From Bacteroidota bacterium (GTDB lineage Bacteria; Bacteroidota; Ignavibacteria; Ignavibacteriales; Melioribacteraceae), in NCBI GenBank assembly GCA_023453125.1, contig JAEXUB010000154.1, forward strand, positions 1-35,621: a DNA stretch of 35,621 bases. The letters run 5' to 3'. Positions 16,251-24,302 of this stretch are shown here, in pieces. How positions within the stretch are numbered: the first letter of the stretch is position 1; each line of letters starts with the position of its first letter. The notes below the pieces were generated by a model. The model did no database searches. It was not told the origin of the DNA and saw only the letters and a program-made list of their open reading frames with translations. The position numbers were made by a program, and so were the translations under genes.

Positions 16251-16699
16251 GAGCTTTGGTTCAGAGAGTATCGGAAGCATCGGTTACAATTGAAAGTCCT
16301 TACCATTTTGAAGAGATTGAGAAGGGGATGGTTATTCTGCTCGGCGTTAAACAAACCGATACTATTGAAGATATGATATTTGTTGCCGACAAGTGCTGTA
16401 ATTTGAGGATTTTTGAGGATGAGAACCAGAAAATGAATTTATCTCTCAAAGATATAGATGGTGAGGTACTTGTAATTTCTCAGTTTACCTTATACGGAGA
16501 TGCAAGGAGAGGGAACAGGCCAAGTTTTACAGACGCAGCTCAGCCCGATTACGCAAACGAACTTTACCTTAAATTCTGTGCCAGGATTAAGGAAAATCTG
16601 GGGAATGAAAAAGTTAAAACCGGTATATTCGGTGCTATGATGCTTGTAAAGATTTTTAATGACGGCCCGGTAACTATTTTGGTCGAATCAAAAGAATAA
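16247..16699 (+). CDS. dtd: D-aminoacyl-tRNA deacylase
   Basis: Dtd removes D-amino acids (and mischarged glycine) from tRNA, protecting translation. The 150-residue length is normal. Seen: MRALVQRVSEASVTIE at the start, the active-site SQFTLYGDARRGNRPSF, and the C-terminal TGIFGAMMLVKIFNDGPVTI, which contains the Gly-Pro pair that excludes L-aminoacyl substrates. It overlaps prmC by four bases. Grouping with prmC, tsaD and other translation-accuracy functions nearby is suggestive but not a known operon. Confidence 0.97.
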   Translation: MRALVQRVSEASVTIESPYHFEEIEKGMVILLGVKQTDTIEDMIFVADKCCNLRIFEDENQKMNLSLKDIDGEVLVISQFTLYGDARRGNRPSFTDAAQPDYANELYLKFCARIKENLGNEKVKTGIFGAMMLVKIFNDGPVTILVESKE

Positions 16700-16713
16700 T
16701 GAAAGTTTAGCAG

Positions 16714-17616
16714 ATGCATTCAACAATAATGATATTCCTTGACGGGATTGGAATTGGGGAGGAAAATAAGGAAAAGAATCCTTTTTTCAGAAAAGAATTC
16801 AGAACATTCTCTCGTATATTCGGCTCAACTCCTCATCTGAATAATCAATTTTTGGATGCCGGAAATAAATTTCTATTTCCGACCGATGCCTGCCTTGATA
16901 TAGAAGGGCTCCCGCAGAGCGGCACAGGACAAACGTCCATTTTCTGCGGTTTTAATGCGCCTAAAGAATATGGTAGGCATTTCGGCCCTTTTCCCCCGAC
17001 TGATTTAATCCCAAAGCTAAAGGAAGAAAACATTTTTAAGGAGATGATTAATAGGGGACTTAAAGCAGAATTTGTTAATGCCTATCCTAAAATCTTTTTC
17101 GATTATATAAATTCCGGGAAACAACGGCTTAGCGTAACATCCCTAAGCTGTATCTTAAGCGGAGTAAAATTAAACAAGGCAGCTCAATTAAGAGCAGGCA
17201 GGGCATTAAGTGCTGAGATAGATAACTACCGTTGGGTTAATAAACTTAATTACAAACTCCCGGTTATTTCGCCGGAACTTGCAGCCAAACGGTTATTTAG
17301 AATCGGGCTGCAAAACCATTTTACTCTTTTCGAATTTTTCCTTTCAGACCATCTCGGGCACGGCAGAATTCCTGAATCCTTTGACCATATATATGAAACA
17401 TTAGACAGATTCCTGTACTTTGCAATTTTAAATATACCTGAAAACTGCACTTTAATTATATGTTCGGATCATGGTAATTTTGAAGATATTTCAACTAAAA
17501 TGCATACCCGGAATCCCTCTTTAACCATTTCAGCCGGGCAGCATGCCAAATATTTTGCTGATAATATTGAAAATATTTCGCAGATTAAAAAAGCAATTTT
17601 GGGGCTTTATGATTGA
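16714..17616 (+). CDS. Alkaline-phosphatase-superfamily metalloenzyme, iPGM/phosphopentomutase-like
   Basis: A 300-residue protein with the two-metal site of the family of cofactor-independent phosphoglycerate mutase (iPGM) and phosphopentomutase. Seen: Asp10 in FLDGIGIG, a Ser/Thr-rich loop SGTGQTS at 69-75 where the nucleophile is expected, Asp212 and His216 in SDHLGHGR, Asp252-His253 in CSDHGNFED, and His264 in MHTRNP. These match iPGM ligand spacing (D-x3-H, D-H, H). At 300 residues it lacks the long phosphotransferase insert of iPGM (about 510 aa), but residues 85-200 could form a cap. The substrate is unknown; phosphatase, phosphomutase or phosphodiesterase are all possible. It lies between dtd and comEC and is coupled to comEC by a TTGA overlap. 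Confidence 0.82.
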   Translation: MHSTIMIFLDGIGIGEENKEKNPFFRKEFRTFSRIFGSTPHLNNQFLDAGNKFLFPTDACLDIEGLPQSGTGQTSIFCGFNAPKEYGRHFGPFPPTDLIPKLKEENIFKEMINRGLKAEFVNAYPKIFFDYINSGKQRLSVTSLSCILSGVKLNKAAQLRAGRALSAEIDNYRWVNKLNYKLPVISPELAAKRLFRIGLQNHFTLFEFFLSDHLGHGRIPESFDHIYETLDRFLYFAILNIPENCTLIICSDHGNFEDISTKMHTRNPSLTISAGQHAKYFADNIENISQIKKAILGLYD

Positions 17617-20048
17617 ATAAATTTCCCGTAATAAAAATTACTATCTCTTTTATTGCAGGAATACTTATTCAGCGCATCTTTTCTACTGGTTTTGAGTACT
17701 CATATCTTCCGCTCATTTTATTCTTTGGAGCCGCTTTATTATTAAGTATTCTTTTAAAAAAGCATAATAATGCTCTTCTGCATTTAATAATTCTGTTTTC
17801 TTTTTTGCTCTCAGGCGCGGCGGTCTATTCTGTATATCAGGCCGGACTTAAAGAATATCCTTTCAATAAAAGAAAAATAACGGACTGTGTAGCATTTGGG
17901 AAAATTATATCCATTGAAATGCCGAAAGAGGGGAGAATAGTCTTTACCTCTGAGGTAAATAAACTGGAAATAAATTCAATTACTGTGCTAATGGATCACC
18001 AATTCGTTGTTAGGATTTATGAGGAAAATAAATCAAGACTATCTGGCCTATATGACAGTTTGAGAATTGGAGAATATTTCAGTTTAACAGGTACAATTCA
18101 GAAGGCAAGGGACGAAAGGAATCCGGGGGAATTTGATTATAACAATTATCTTTATCACGCAGGGGTTAGCGGATTGATCTCGCTTTACCAGATTGATAAT
18201 TTCAGAGTAGAAAAGAATTCAAAAATCTCCTCCTATGAAAGTTTTAAGAATTTCTTTCATTCGGCAAGAATCAAAATAGACCGGGCAATTCAAAAACTGC
18301 ATTCTCCGCCGGAGGCCGCACTGCTTAGAGGGCTGCTTTTAGGGGATTACAAGATGATAGATGAAGAGTCTATTGAGAATTATATAAATGCCGGGGTAAT
18401 TCACGTACTGGCAGTTTCGGGGCAGCATGTAGCTCTTATTATACTAATATTTTTCTTCATTTTTAACAGGTGGAATCCTTATGTTAAATATGTAGTTTCG
18501 GCATTAGGACTCATTGCATTTCTATTTATTACCGGGGCTCAGGTTTCTGTTGAAAGGGCCGTTATTATGGGACTAACATTTACAGGTGCGCTGCTTCTCT
18601 GCAGAAGCCGTAATATTTATAATATTCTTGCTTTATCTGCACTAATTATTTTAATAATAAGTCCAAATGAACTCTTCTCTCCCGGATTTCAACTCTCATA
18701 TTCCGCAGTATTATCAATTGTATTTATATATCCCATCATTAAGGAATTTATAAAATCGCTGCATATAACGAACCGGATTCTAAGAAATGTTTTATTATAC
18801 GGAGGAGTATCAATAGCAGCCCAGCTTGGAACTCTCCCATTTACGCTGGCTTATTTTAATAAACTCTCAATTGCAGCAATATTTGCAAATCTTGCAGTAG
18901 TACCCCTTTCCGGTATAATAATATACGGGGGAATAGTTACTCTTTTCTTCTATCCGCTTTCGGTTTGGGCGGCAGGTATTTTTGCGGCTGCTAATGGAGT
19001 ATTATGCAGGGGAACAGAGTTTATAGTGGATATCTTCGGAGGTAACGGTTATTCTTTTATAGCTATTAAGCAATTCTCAATCTATGATGCAATAACCTAT
19101 TATGCTTCCCTTTTTACTTTTCTTCTGGTTATGAAGCGGTTCAATTACATTATTCATAAAGCCGGTGCTGTAATTGTTATTTTTCTTACTGCCCTAATAT
19201 TTATGTCCTTTGACAATTTTGCATATTGGAAGCCGGGAGAACTTCTAATTACCGCGGTAGACGTTGGGCAGGGGGATGCCACCCTAATAAGATTTCCTGA
19301 CGGCAAATCTGCTCTTATTGATGCAGGGAATGCAAATATTCATTTCAGCAACGGGGATAAAATTATCCTTCCTCTGATGGGGCGGCTCGGTATAGATTCA
19401 TTAAACTGCCTGTTTATTACTCACCTTGACGCTGACCATTTTTACGGAGTATTTAAACTGCTTGAAAAAGGCAATATTGAAATGGTTTTTAAACCGGTTC
19501 CTGAGGAAAAAGACAGTGCCGATTTTAAGTTCGAAAAATATTTAAGTGAAAGAAAGATTAGAGTAAAGCATTTTTCAGAAGAAGCGATACCTTTTGGAGG
19601 GGCAAGGTTATATTTTCTTAATTCGAATAAACTTTATTCGGGAGTAAAAACAGATAAGAATAATAGAAGTATGCTCCTTAAAATTGTTTACGGTGATAAT
19701 TCATTTGTGTTTACAGGGGACGCCGGAAGAGAGATTGAAAAGAGACTTGCCTTTCTTTCCCCTGAATTTATGAAAGCCGACATTCTAAAAGCAGGGCATC
19801 ACGGAAGCAGGAACAGCTCGGACCCGGATTTTTTGAAGGTATTATCTCCTGCAAGAATTTTTATTAGCTGCGGAATTGAAAACAAATATAATCATCCATC
19901 TCCTGAAGTGATTAAGATGTATGAAAATATGGGAATAAAAATACACAGGACAGATTTGAGCGGAGCGCTTATGTTCACTTCAGACGGGGTAAAAATCACT
20001 AATATAGATTGGAAAAAGAGGGAATCTAGAGGTATATTTGACCTTTAA
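17613..20048 (+). CDS. comEC: ComEC/Rec2 DNA uptake channel
   Basis: ComEC is the inner-membrane channel that takes single-stranded DNA into the cell during natural transformation. The 811-residue protein has an N-terminal membrane pair and DUF4131/OB-like part (about 1-200). The competence membrane domain follows (about 215-510: LLRGLLLGDYKMI, HVLAVSGQHVALI, LSPGFQLSYSAV-like stretch). Last is a C-terminal metallo-beta-lactamase domain with VDVGQGDATL, THLDADH (His604, Asp606, Asp608, His609), FTGDAG and KAGHHGSRNSS. All metal ligands of the hydrolase domain appear present. The start is TTG overlapping the previous stop. Its presence suggests the organism can take up DNA. Confidence 0.95.
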   Translation: MNKFPVIKITISFIAGILIQRIFSTGFEYSYLPLILFFGAALLLSILLKKHNNALLHLIILFSFLLSGAAVYSVYQAGLKEYPFNKRKITDCVAFGKIISIEMPKEGRIVFTSEVNKLEINSITVLMDHQFVVRIYEENKSRLSGLYDSLRIGEYFSLTGTIQKARDERNPGEFDYNNYLYHAGVSGLISLYQIDNFRVEKNSKISSYESFKNFFHSARIKIDRAIQKLHSPPEAALLRGLLLGDYKMIDEESIENYINAGVIHVLAVSGQHVALIILIFFFIFNRWNPYVKYVVSALGLIAFLFITGAQVSVERAVIMGLTFTGALLLCRSRNIYNILALSALIILIISPNELFSPGFQLSYSAVLSIVFIYPIIKEFIKSLHITNRILRNVLLYGGVSIAAQLGTLPFTLAYFNKLSIAAIFANLAVVPLSGIIIYGGIVTLFFYPLSVWAAGIFAAANGVLCRGTEFIVDIFGGNGYSFIAIKQFSIYDAITYYASLFTFLLVMKRFNYIIHKAGAVIVIFLTALIFMSFDNFAYWKPGELLITAVDVGQGDATLIRFPDGKSALIDAGNANIHFSNGDKIILPLMGRLGIDSLNCLFITHLDADHFYGVFKLLEKGNIEMVFKPVPEEKDSADFKFEKYLSERKIRVKHFSEEAIPFGGARLYFLNSNKLYSGVKTDKNNRSMLLKIVYGDNSFVFTGDAGREIEKRLAFLSPEFMKADILKAGHHGSRNSSDPDFLKVLSPARIFISCGIENKYNHPSPEVIKMYENMGIKIHRTDLSGALMFTSDGVKITNIDWKKRESRGIFDL

Positions 20049-20069
20049 TAATTAGGCTATATACTACAG

Positions 20070-21086
20070 ATGCAGATTCATACCGATTATCCTATTAAAA
20101 GTCTCAATACCTTCCATATTAATGCCAAAGCCCGGTATTATACAGAAATCAGCAGTGAAGAGGACTTTCTTGCATTGAAATCTGAAGAGGCTTTCTTGGA
20201 TTCCCAAAAGCTCTTTATAGGAGAGGGGAGTAATCTCCTTTTTTCTAAGGATTTTGAAGGAATCTTAATCAAAAATTCTCTCAAGGGAATTTCTGTTGTA
20301 CAGGAGGAAAACTATTCCGTTGTTGTTGAGGCAGCTGGAGGGGTAAGGTGGGACGACCTCGTTGCATTCTGCGTTGAGAATAAATTTTACGGGGTCGAAA
20401 ACTTATCGGGTATACCGGGCACGGTAGGAGCCGCTCCGGTTCAAAATATCGGGGCCTACGGAGTTGAGCTTAAAGACCTTTTCCACTCTCTTGAAGGATA
20501 CTTTACGGATACTATGATGAAAGGTTTTTTTGAGCCGGAGGATTGCGATTTCGGATACAGGTACAGTGTATTTAAAGATCGGTTCAAAAATTCTTTTTTA
20601 ATTACTAAAGTCAGATTAACTCTTTCAAAAGTGCCGGTATTTAAACTAAACTACAGAGACCTAAAAGAAATATTCAGGAATCAGCCGGAAGAATCAATTG
20701 TTCTTGCAGATGTAAGAGAATCTGTTCTTGGAATAAGACAGAATAAACTGCCTGACCCGCTTGAATTGGGAAATGCCGGAAGTTTCTTCAAGAATCCGGA
20801 AATCTCAAATAAAAAATTAAAAGAGCTTCGGGAAAAATATCCCGATATAGTCCACTTTAATGTCGATGCAAATACTGTAAAGGTTCCTGCGGCCTGGCTA
20901 ATTGAAAAAGCGGGTTTGAAGGGATACCGTCTGGGCAATGTTGCCACTCATTCAAAACAGCCCCTTGTAATTGTAAATCTTGGCGGAGCTTCGGGCGAAG
21001 AAATTGTACGGTTCTCCGATTTTATAAGAAATAAGGTTAGCAAAAAATTCCAGATTGATTTAATACCCGAAGTCAACATAATTTAA
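20070..21086 (+). CDS. murB: UDP-N-acetylenolpyruvoylglucosamine reductase MurB
   Basis: MurB is the cytoplasmic FAD/NADPH enzyme that reduces UDP-GlcNAc-enolpyruvate to UDP-MurNAc for peptidoglycan. The 338-residue length and the layout match type I (E. coli-like) MurB. Seen: NTFHINAKARYY at the start, GEGSNLLFS, LSGIPGTVGAAPVQNIGAYG for FAD binding, FGYRYSVFK with the active-site arginine, and GNAGSFFKNP, where Ser238 is the proton donor. LIEKAGLKGYRLG and a final domain follow. It starts 21 bases after comEC, without a strong ribosome site. Confidence 0.97.
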   Translation: MQIHTDYPIKSLNTFHINAKARYYTEISSEEDFLALKSEEAFLDSQKLFIGEGSNLLFSKDFEGILIKNSLKGISVVQEENYSVVVEAAGGVRWDDLVAFCVENKFYGVENLSGIPGTVGAAPVQNIGAYGVELKDLFHSLEGYFTDTMMKGFFEPEDCDFGYRYSVFKDRFKNSFLITKVRLTLSKVPVFKLNYRDLKEIFRNQPEESIVLADVRESVLGIRQNKLPDPLELGNAGSFFKNPEISNKKLKELREKYPDIVHFNVDANTVKVPAAWLIEKAGLKGYRLGNVATHSKQPLVIVNLGGASGEEIVRFSDFIRNKVSKKFQIDLIPEVNII

Positions 21087-21108
21087 TATAAATCTAATAG
21101 AGGAAATA

Positions 21109-22500
21109 ATGGCAAATGAAATTAAGGAACAGGGCTTAATTGAAAGGACACTCAAGGAGATTTCGCAGCCCTTCATTGATTTGTTTCATACTTCGAGGGC
21201 TCTTTTCGGATTGAATTTTTCCTACCTTATTGAAGGCTTTACCTATTTTGGCGTACTTGGCTATCTCACATTGTTTTTTAATGATTATGTAGGTTTGAAT
21301 GATATTAATGCCGGTCAGATGGTTGGTGTTTTAACTGCGGGAATTACTCTGTCTATGCTTTTCCTTGGAGCAACTGTAGACTGGATTGGTCTTAGAAGGG
21401 CATTGATTTACGCATTATCTTTTATGTTTTTCGGCAGAGCCCTTCTGTCGGCGGCCCCTTCGTTAGGTTCATCAGGCTTATGGGGTTCTACCCACATTCT
21501 CTCGATGCTTGGAATTCTCGGTATTGTAATCGGTTATGGAATCTATCAGCCTGCGGCTTATGCAGGTGTAAAAAAGCTGACTACCGAAAAAACCGCCGCA
21601 ATGGGGTATGCAATGCTTTATGCATTGATGAATCTTGGCGGATTCCTCCCCGGAATTATTGCCCCTGCAGTTAGAAAACATACAAGCATGCTTACTATGA
21701 TGTGGGTCTATGCCATTATTACAGTTTTGGGAATAGCCGTAGTCTATTTCATCATTACAAAAAAAGCATACAATAAAGCCGTTGACGATGCCAATAAAGA
21801 GAAGAATAATGTTGAAGAGGAAGATAATGACGAACTTACAAAAATGACTTTCGGTGAAAAAGTGCAGTTCTATATCAAAAATTTCCCTCTCCGCGATCTT
21901 CGATTCCTTTTCTTTATTTTTATTCTTATCCCGGTTCAGACATTATTCGCCCATAACTGGCTTACATTGCCTGCATATTTCAAAAGAGCATTTGAAGGAA
22001 CTGTAAGCGAATATTTTGAATTCTTTACCAATTTCAATCCGGTGTTAATATTTGTTCTTACCCCTGTGGTTACAGCATTAACAAGCAAAAAGAATACTTA
22101 TAAGATGATGATTATAGGAACATTTGTAATGGCGGCCCCGGCATTCTTCCTTTCCACCGGTCCAAGCATGACAGCTGTTTTTGCATATCTTGTTGTAATG
22201 TCTATCGGTGAGGCAATGTGGCAGCCCCGCTTTCTGCAGTGGGTAGCTGAAATTGCCCCGAAAAATATGACCGGCATCTATATGGGAATAGGGCAGTTTC
22301 CCTGGTTCCTTACAAAAATTATCACAAGCCTTTATTCCGGCTGGTTCCTTATGAACTACTGTCCCGATAATACCCTCCCGTCACAGATGAATACCGGCAC
22401 TATGTGGATGATATATGGATGTATTGCCTTGATATCACCGTTAGGATTATTCCTGGCTAGGTCCTGGATGATTAAGGGATTTAAAACAAAACATGAATAA
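21109..22500 (+). CDS. MFS transporter resembling proton-dependent oligopeptide (POT) carriers
   Basis: A 463-residue major facilitator protein with about 12 hydrophobic spans and a cytoplasmic acidic loop in the middle (about 225-245). The first span reads LIEGFTYFGVLGYLTLFF, which resembles the E-x-x-E-R-F-x-Y-Y-G region of POT family peptide transporters, but has Gly in place of the Arg. The A-loop VDWIGLRRALI follows. A peptide substrate is inferred from this resemblance and from the M19 dipeptidase gene just downstream. Other small molecules are possible. AGAGGA precedes the ATG. It is the last gene of the tatC-to-transporter block and is followed by a strong terminator. Confidence 0.82.
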   Translation: MANEIKEQGLIERTLKEISQPFIDLFHTSRALFGLNFSYLIEGFTYFGVLGYLTLFFNDYVGLNDINAGQMVGVLTAGITLSMLFLGATVDWIGLRRALIYALSFMFFGRALLSAAPSLGSSGLWGSTHILSMLGILGIVIGYGIYQPAAYAGVKKLTTEKTAAMGYAMLYALMNLGGFLPGIIAPAVRKHTSMLTMMWVYAIITVLGIAVVYFIITKKAYNKAVDDANKEKNNVEEEDNDELTKMTFGEKVQFYIKNFPLRDLRFLFFIFILIPVQTLFAHNWLTLPAYFKRAFEGTVSEYFEFFTNFNPVLIFVLTPVVTALTSKKNTYKMMIIGTFVMAAPAFFLSTGPSMTAVFAYLVVMSIGEAMWQPRFLQWVAEIAPKNMTGIYMGIGQFPWFLTKIITSLYSGWFLMNYCPDNTLPSQMNTGTMWMIYGCIALISPLGLFLARSWMIKGFKTKHE

Positions 22501-22509
22501 AATTAAATT

Positions 22510-22533
22510 AACCCGGCCCTGCCGGGTTTTTTT
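22510..22533 (+). terminator. Intrinsic terminator after the transporter gene
   Basis: AACCCGGC pairs with GCCGGGTT around a CCT loop, followed by a run of T to 22533. It sits 9 bases after the transporter stop and separates it from the dipeptidase gene. Confidence 0.9.
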
Positions 22534-22580
22534 ATTCCTTCTTTAGGAAAAACTTTTATTGTTTTAATTAAAAGCTGTTT

Positions 22581-22608
22581 TTGAGGATTAATTCCATTTA
22601 ACTATTTT
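22581..22608 (+). promoter_or_regulatory. Candidate promoter of the M19 dipeptidase gene
   Basis: TTGAGG at 22581-22586 and TATTTT at 22603-22608 are 16 bases apart, in the 138-base gap after a terminator. An AGAGGA ribosome site lies just before the ATG at 22639. The promoter call rests on sequence match only. Confidence 0.35.
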
Positions 22609-22638
22609 CACAGGTAAAAAATTTAAATAGAGGAATAA

Positions 22639-23853
22639 ATGAAAAAATATTTGCCCCTTTTGCTTCTTATCCCGTTTTTAGCGGCTTGTTCATCAGCTTC
22701 CCTAACCGGGAAATCTGACGCGGAATTAAAAGAGTATTCAAAAAGTTTTGCTCAAAAGGCTCTGATAATAGATACCCATTTTGACACCCCTATGTTTCTG
22801 CTTGGCGGAACCGCGGATTATTCGCAGAGTTATCCAAAGGGGAACTTCGATTATCCTCGGGCAAAGGAAGGGGGATTAAAAGTCCCATTCTGGGCTGCTT
22901 TCATTTCGTCTAATTACAACGAGGGAAATAAGGCAAAGGAATTTACCGACAAAATTATTGCCGCAATTGAAAAGTTTAATAACGAGCATCCCGATAAATT
23001 CGAAATTGTAACCAGTCCGCGCCAGATTAAGGATAAATACGAAAACGGGAAAATCCTGATTGGAATGGGAATCGAAAACGGGGCTGCTATTGAAGATGAT
23101 ATTAATAATATCAAATACTTTTATGATAAAGGGATAAGATACATTACGCTTACCCATAGTAAAAATAACAGAATATGCGACGCCTCCTTTGATACGGAAA
23201 GAAAGTGGAACGGACTAAGTCCTTTTGGAGTAGAGGTCGTAAAGGAGATGAACCGCCAGGGAATGGTTATTGACGTTTCGCACGTCTCTGACTCTACTTT
23301 TTATCAGTTAATAAGGCTTTCCAAAGCCCCACTTGTTGCTACACACACTGCTTGCCGCAGTTTTACACCGGGGCTGGAAAGGAATATGAGTGATGAAATG
23401 ATAAAACTTCTTGCCGCAAAGGGGGGCGTTATTCAGATTAATTTCGGTTCCGGTTTCCTTAAACAGGAAGTAATCGATAAAAGCAACAAGGATAGGGAAG
23501 CCATAGCTAAATATATGGCAGAGAAGAATTTAAAACGCACCGATCCCGAAGCCAGGGAATTTGTTAAGAAGTACAATGAGGAAAATCCTCCTATTTACGC
23601 GGATGTTAAGGATCTTGCTGCTCACATAGATCACGTTATAAAACTTGTAGGTATCGATTATGTAGGGATCGGATCTGATTTTGACGGACTTGGGGATTCA
23701 CTTCCGACCGGTATGAAAGACGTTTCAGGATATCCCAACCTCATTTTTGAACTTTTCAAACTTGGATATTCGGAAGAGGATGTTGAGAAAATAATGGGGG
23801 GAAATTTCCTTAGGGTCTGGCAGGAAATTGAAAGAATTGGTACAGAATTATAA
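22639..23853 (+). CDS. Membrane dipeptidase (peptidase M19), lipoprotein
   Basis: A 404-residue zinc dipeptidase of family M19 (renal dipeptidase type), which cleaves L-Xaa-Xaa and often L-Xaa-D-Xaa dipeptides. The signal peptide ends in the lipobox LAAC (Cys17), so it is probably anchored on the periplasmic side of a membrane. The zinc ligands of the family are visible: His47 and Asp49 (DTHFD), Glu146 (GMGIENG), His215 (DVSHVSD) and His236 (ATHTACRS), with GIGSDFDGL near the end. The 21-residue gap between the last two His equals that of human renal dipeptidase. It lies behind a POT-like transporter but has its own promoter-like sequence and terminator. A role in using peptides, or cell-wall fragments, is inference. 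Confidence 0.93.
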   Translation: MKKYLPLLLLIPFLAACSSASLTGKSDAELKEYSKSFAQKALIIDTHFDTPMFLLGGTADYSQSYPKGNFDYPRAKEGGLKVPFWAAFISSNYNEGNKAKEFTDKIIAAIEKFNNEHPDKFEIVTSPRQIKDKYENGKILIGMGIENGAAIEDDINNIKYFYDKGIRYITLTHSKNNRICDASFDTERKWNGLSPFGVEVVKEMNRQGMVIDVSHVSDSTFYQLIRLSKAPLVATHTACRSFTPGLERNMSDEMIKLLAAKGGVIQINFGSGFLKQEVIDKSNKDREAIAKYMAEKNLKRTDPEAREFVKKYNEENPPIYADVKDLAAHIDHVIKLVGIDYVGIGSDFDGLGDSLPTGMKDVSGYPNLIFELFKLGYSEEDVEKIMGGNFLRVWQEIERIGTEL

Positions 23854-23856
23854 AAA

Positions 23857-23881
23857 GAAAGCCGGTTTAACCGGCTTTTCT
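23857..23881. terminator. Bidirectional intrinsic terminator
   Basis: GAAAGCCGGTT pairs with AACCGGCTTTT (one G-U pair), leaving a short loop between the convergent dipeptidase gene and the YbjQ-family gene. A-rich sequence on the left and T-rich on the right allow use by both strands. Confidence 0.85.
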
Positions 23882-23886
23882 TTTAA

Positions 23887-24210
23887 TTAACCTTCAATTA
23901 TGACTGCAGTTCCGCAGGCTGTTACCATAAGCATGCTCCCACCCTGGCCTACTGTTTCGTAGTCCAAATCAACGCCGATGACTGCATTTCCGCCGAGCGA
24001 GGTTGCCTGGTCAACCATTTCCTGAATTGCAATTTCCTTTGCCGTACGGAGTTCATTTTCGTATGCTGCCGAACGCCCGCCTACAATATCCCTTATGCTT
24101 GCAAAAATATCCTTAAAAATATTGGCACCTACAATAGCCTCTCCGGAAACCAGTCCGATATACTTTACAATCTTTTTCCCTTCCAGAGTATTGGTTGTAG
24201 TAACTAGCAT
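23887..24210 (-). CDS. YbjQ/UPF0145 family protein
   Basis: A 107-residue cytoplasmic protein of the widespread YbjQ (UPF0145, DUF74) family. Seen: the N-terminal EGKKIVKYIGLVSGEAIVGANIFKDIFASIRDIVGGRSAAYENEL run in pieces typical of the family, then the helix LRTAKEIAIQEMVDQA and the strand GGNAVIGVDLDYETV near the C-terminus. The length is normal for the family and the ATG has a strong AAGGGGG ribosome site. The family forms pentamers in known structures, and no enzymatic role is established. It is a single-gene unit, divergent from alr and convergent with the dipeptidase gene. Confidence 0.93.
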   Translation of the reverse strand: MLVTTTNTLEGKKIVKYIGLVSGEAIVGANIFKDIFASIRDIVGGRSAAYENELRTAKEIAIQEMVDQATSLGGNAVIGVDLDYETVGQGGSMLMVTACGTAVIIEG

Positions 24211-24302
24211 TTTGCCCCCTTAAAATATAAATATGTTTTGGTTTAATAATCGAAAATATAAAGAATTTTTCATAACTTTAAATAACAAAAAAAATTGCTT
24301 TA

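Noticed and set aside
4513..23881. Similar GC-rich hairpins at several sites, as a possible dispersed repeat family
   Set aside because: Each lies just after a stop codon with a T-run and they differ in stem sequence, so ordinary terminators explain them.
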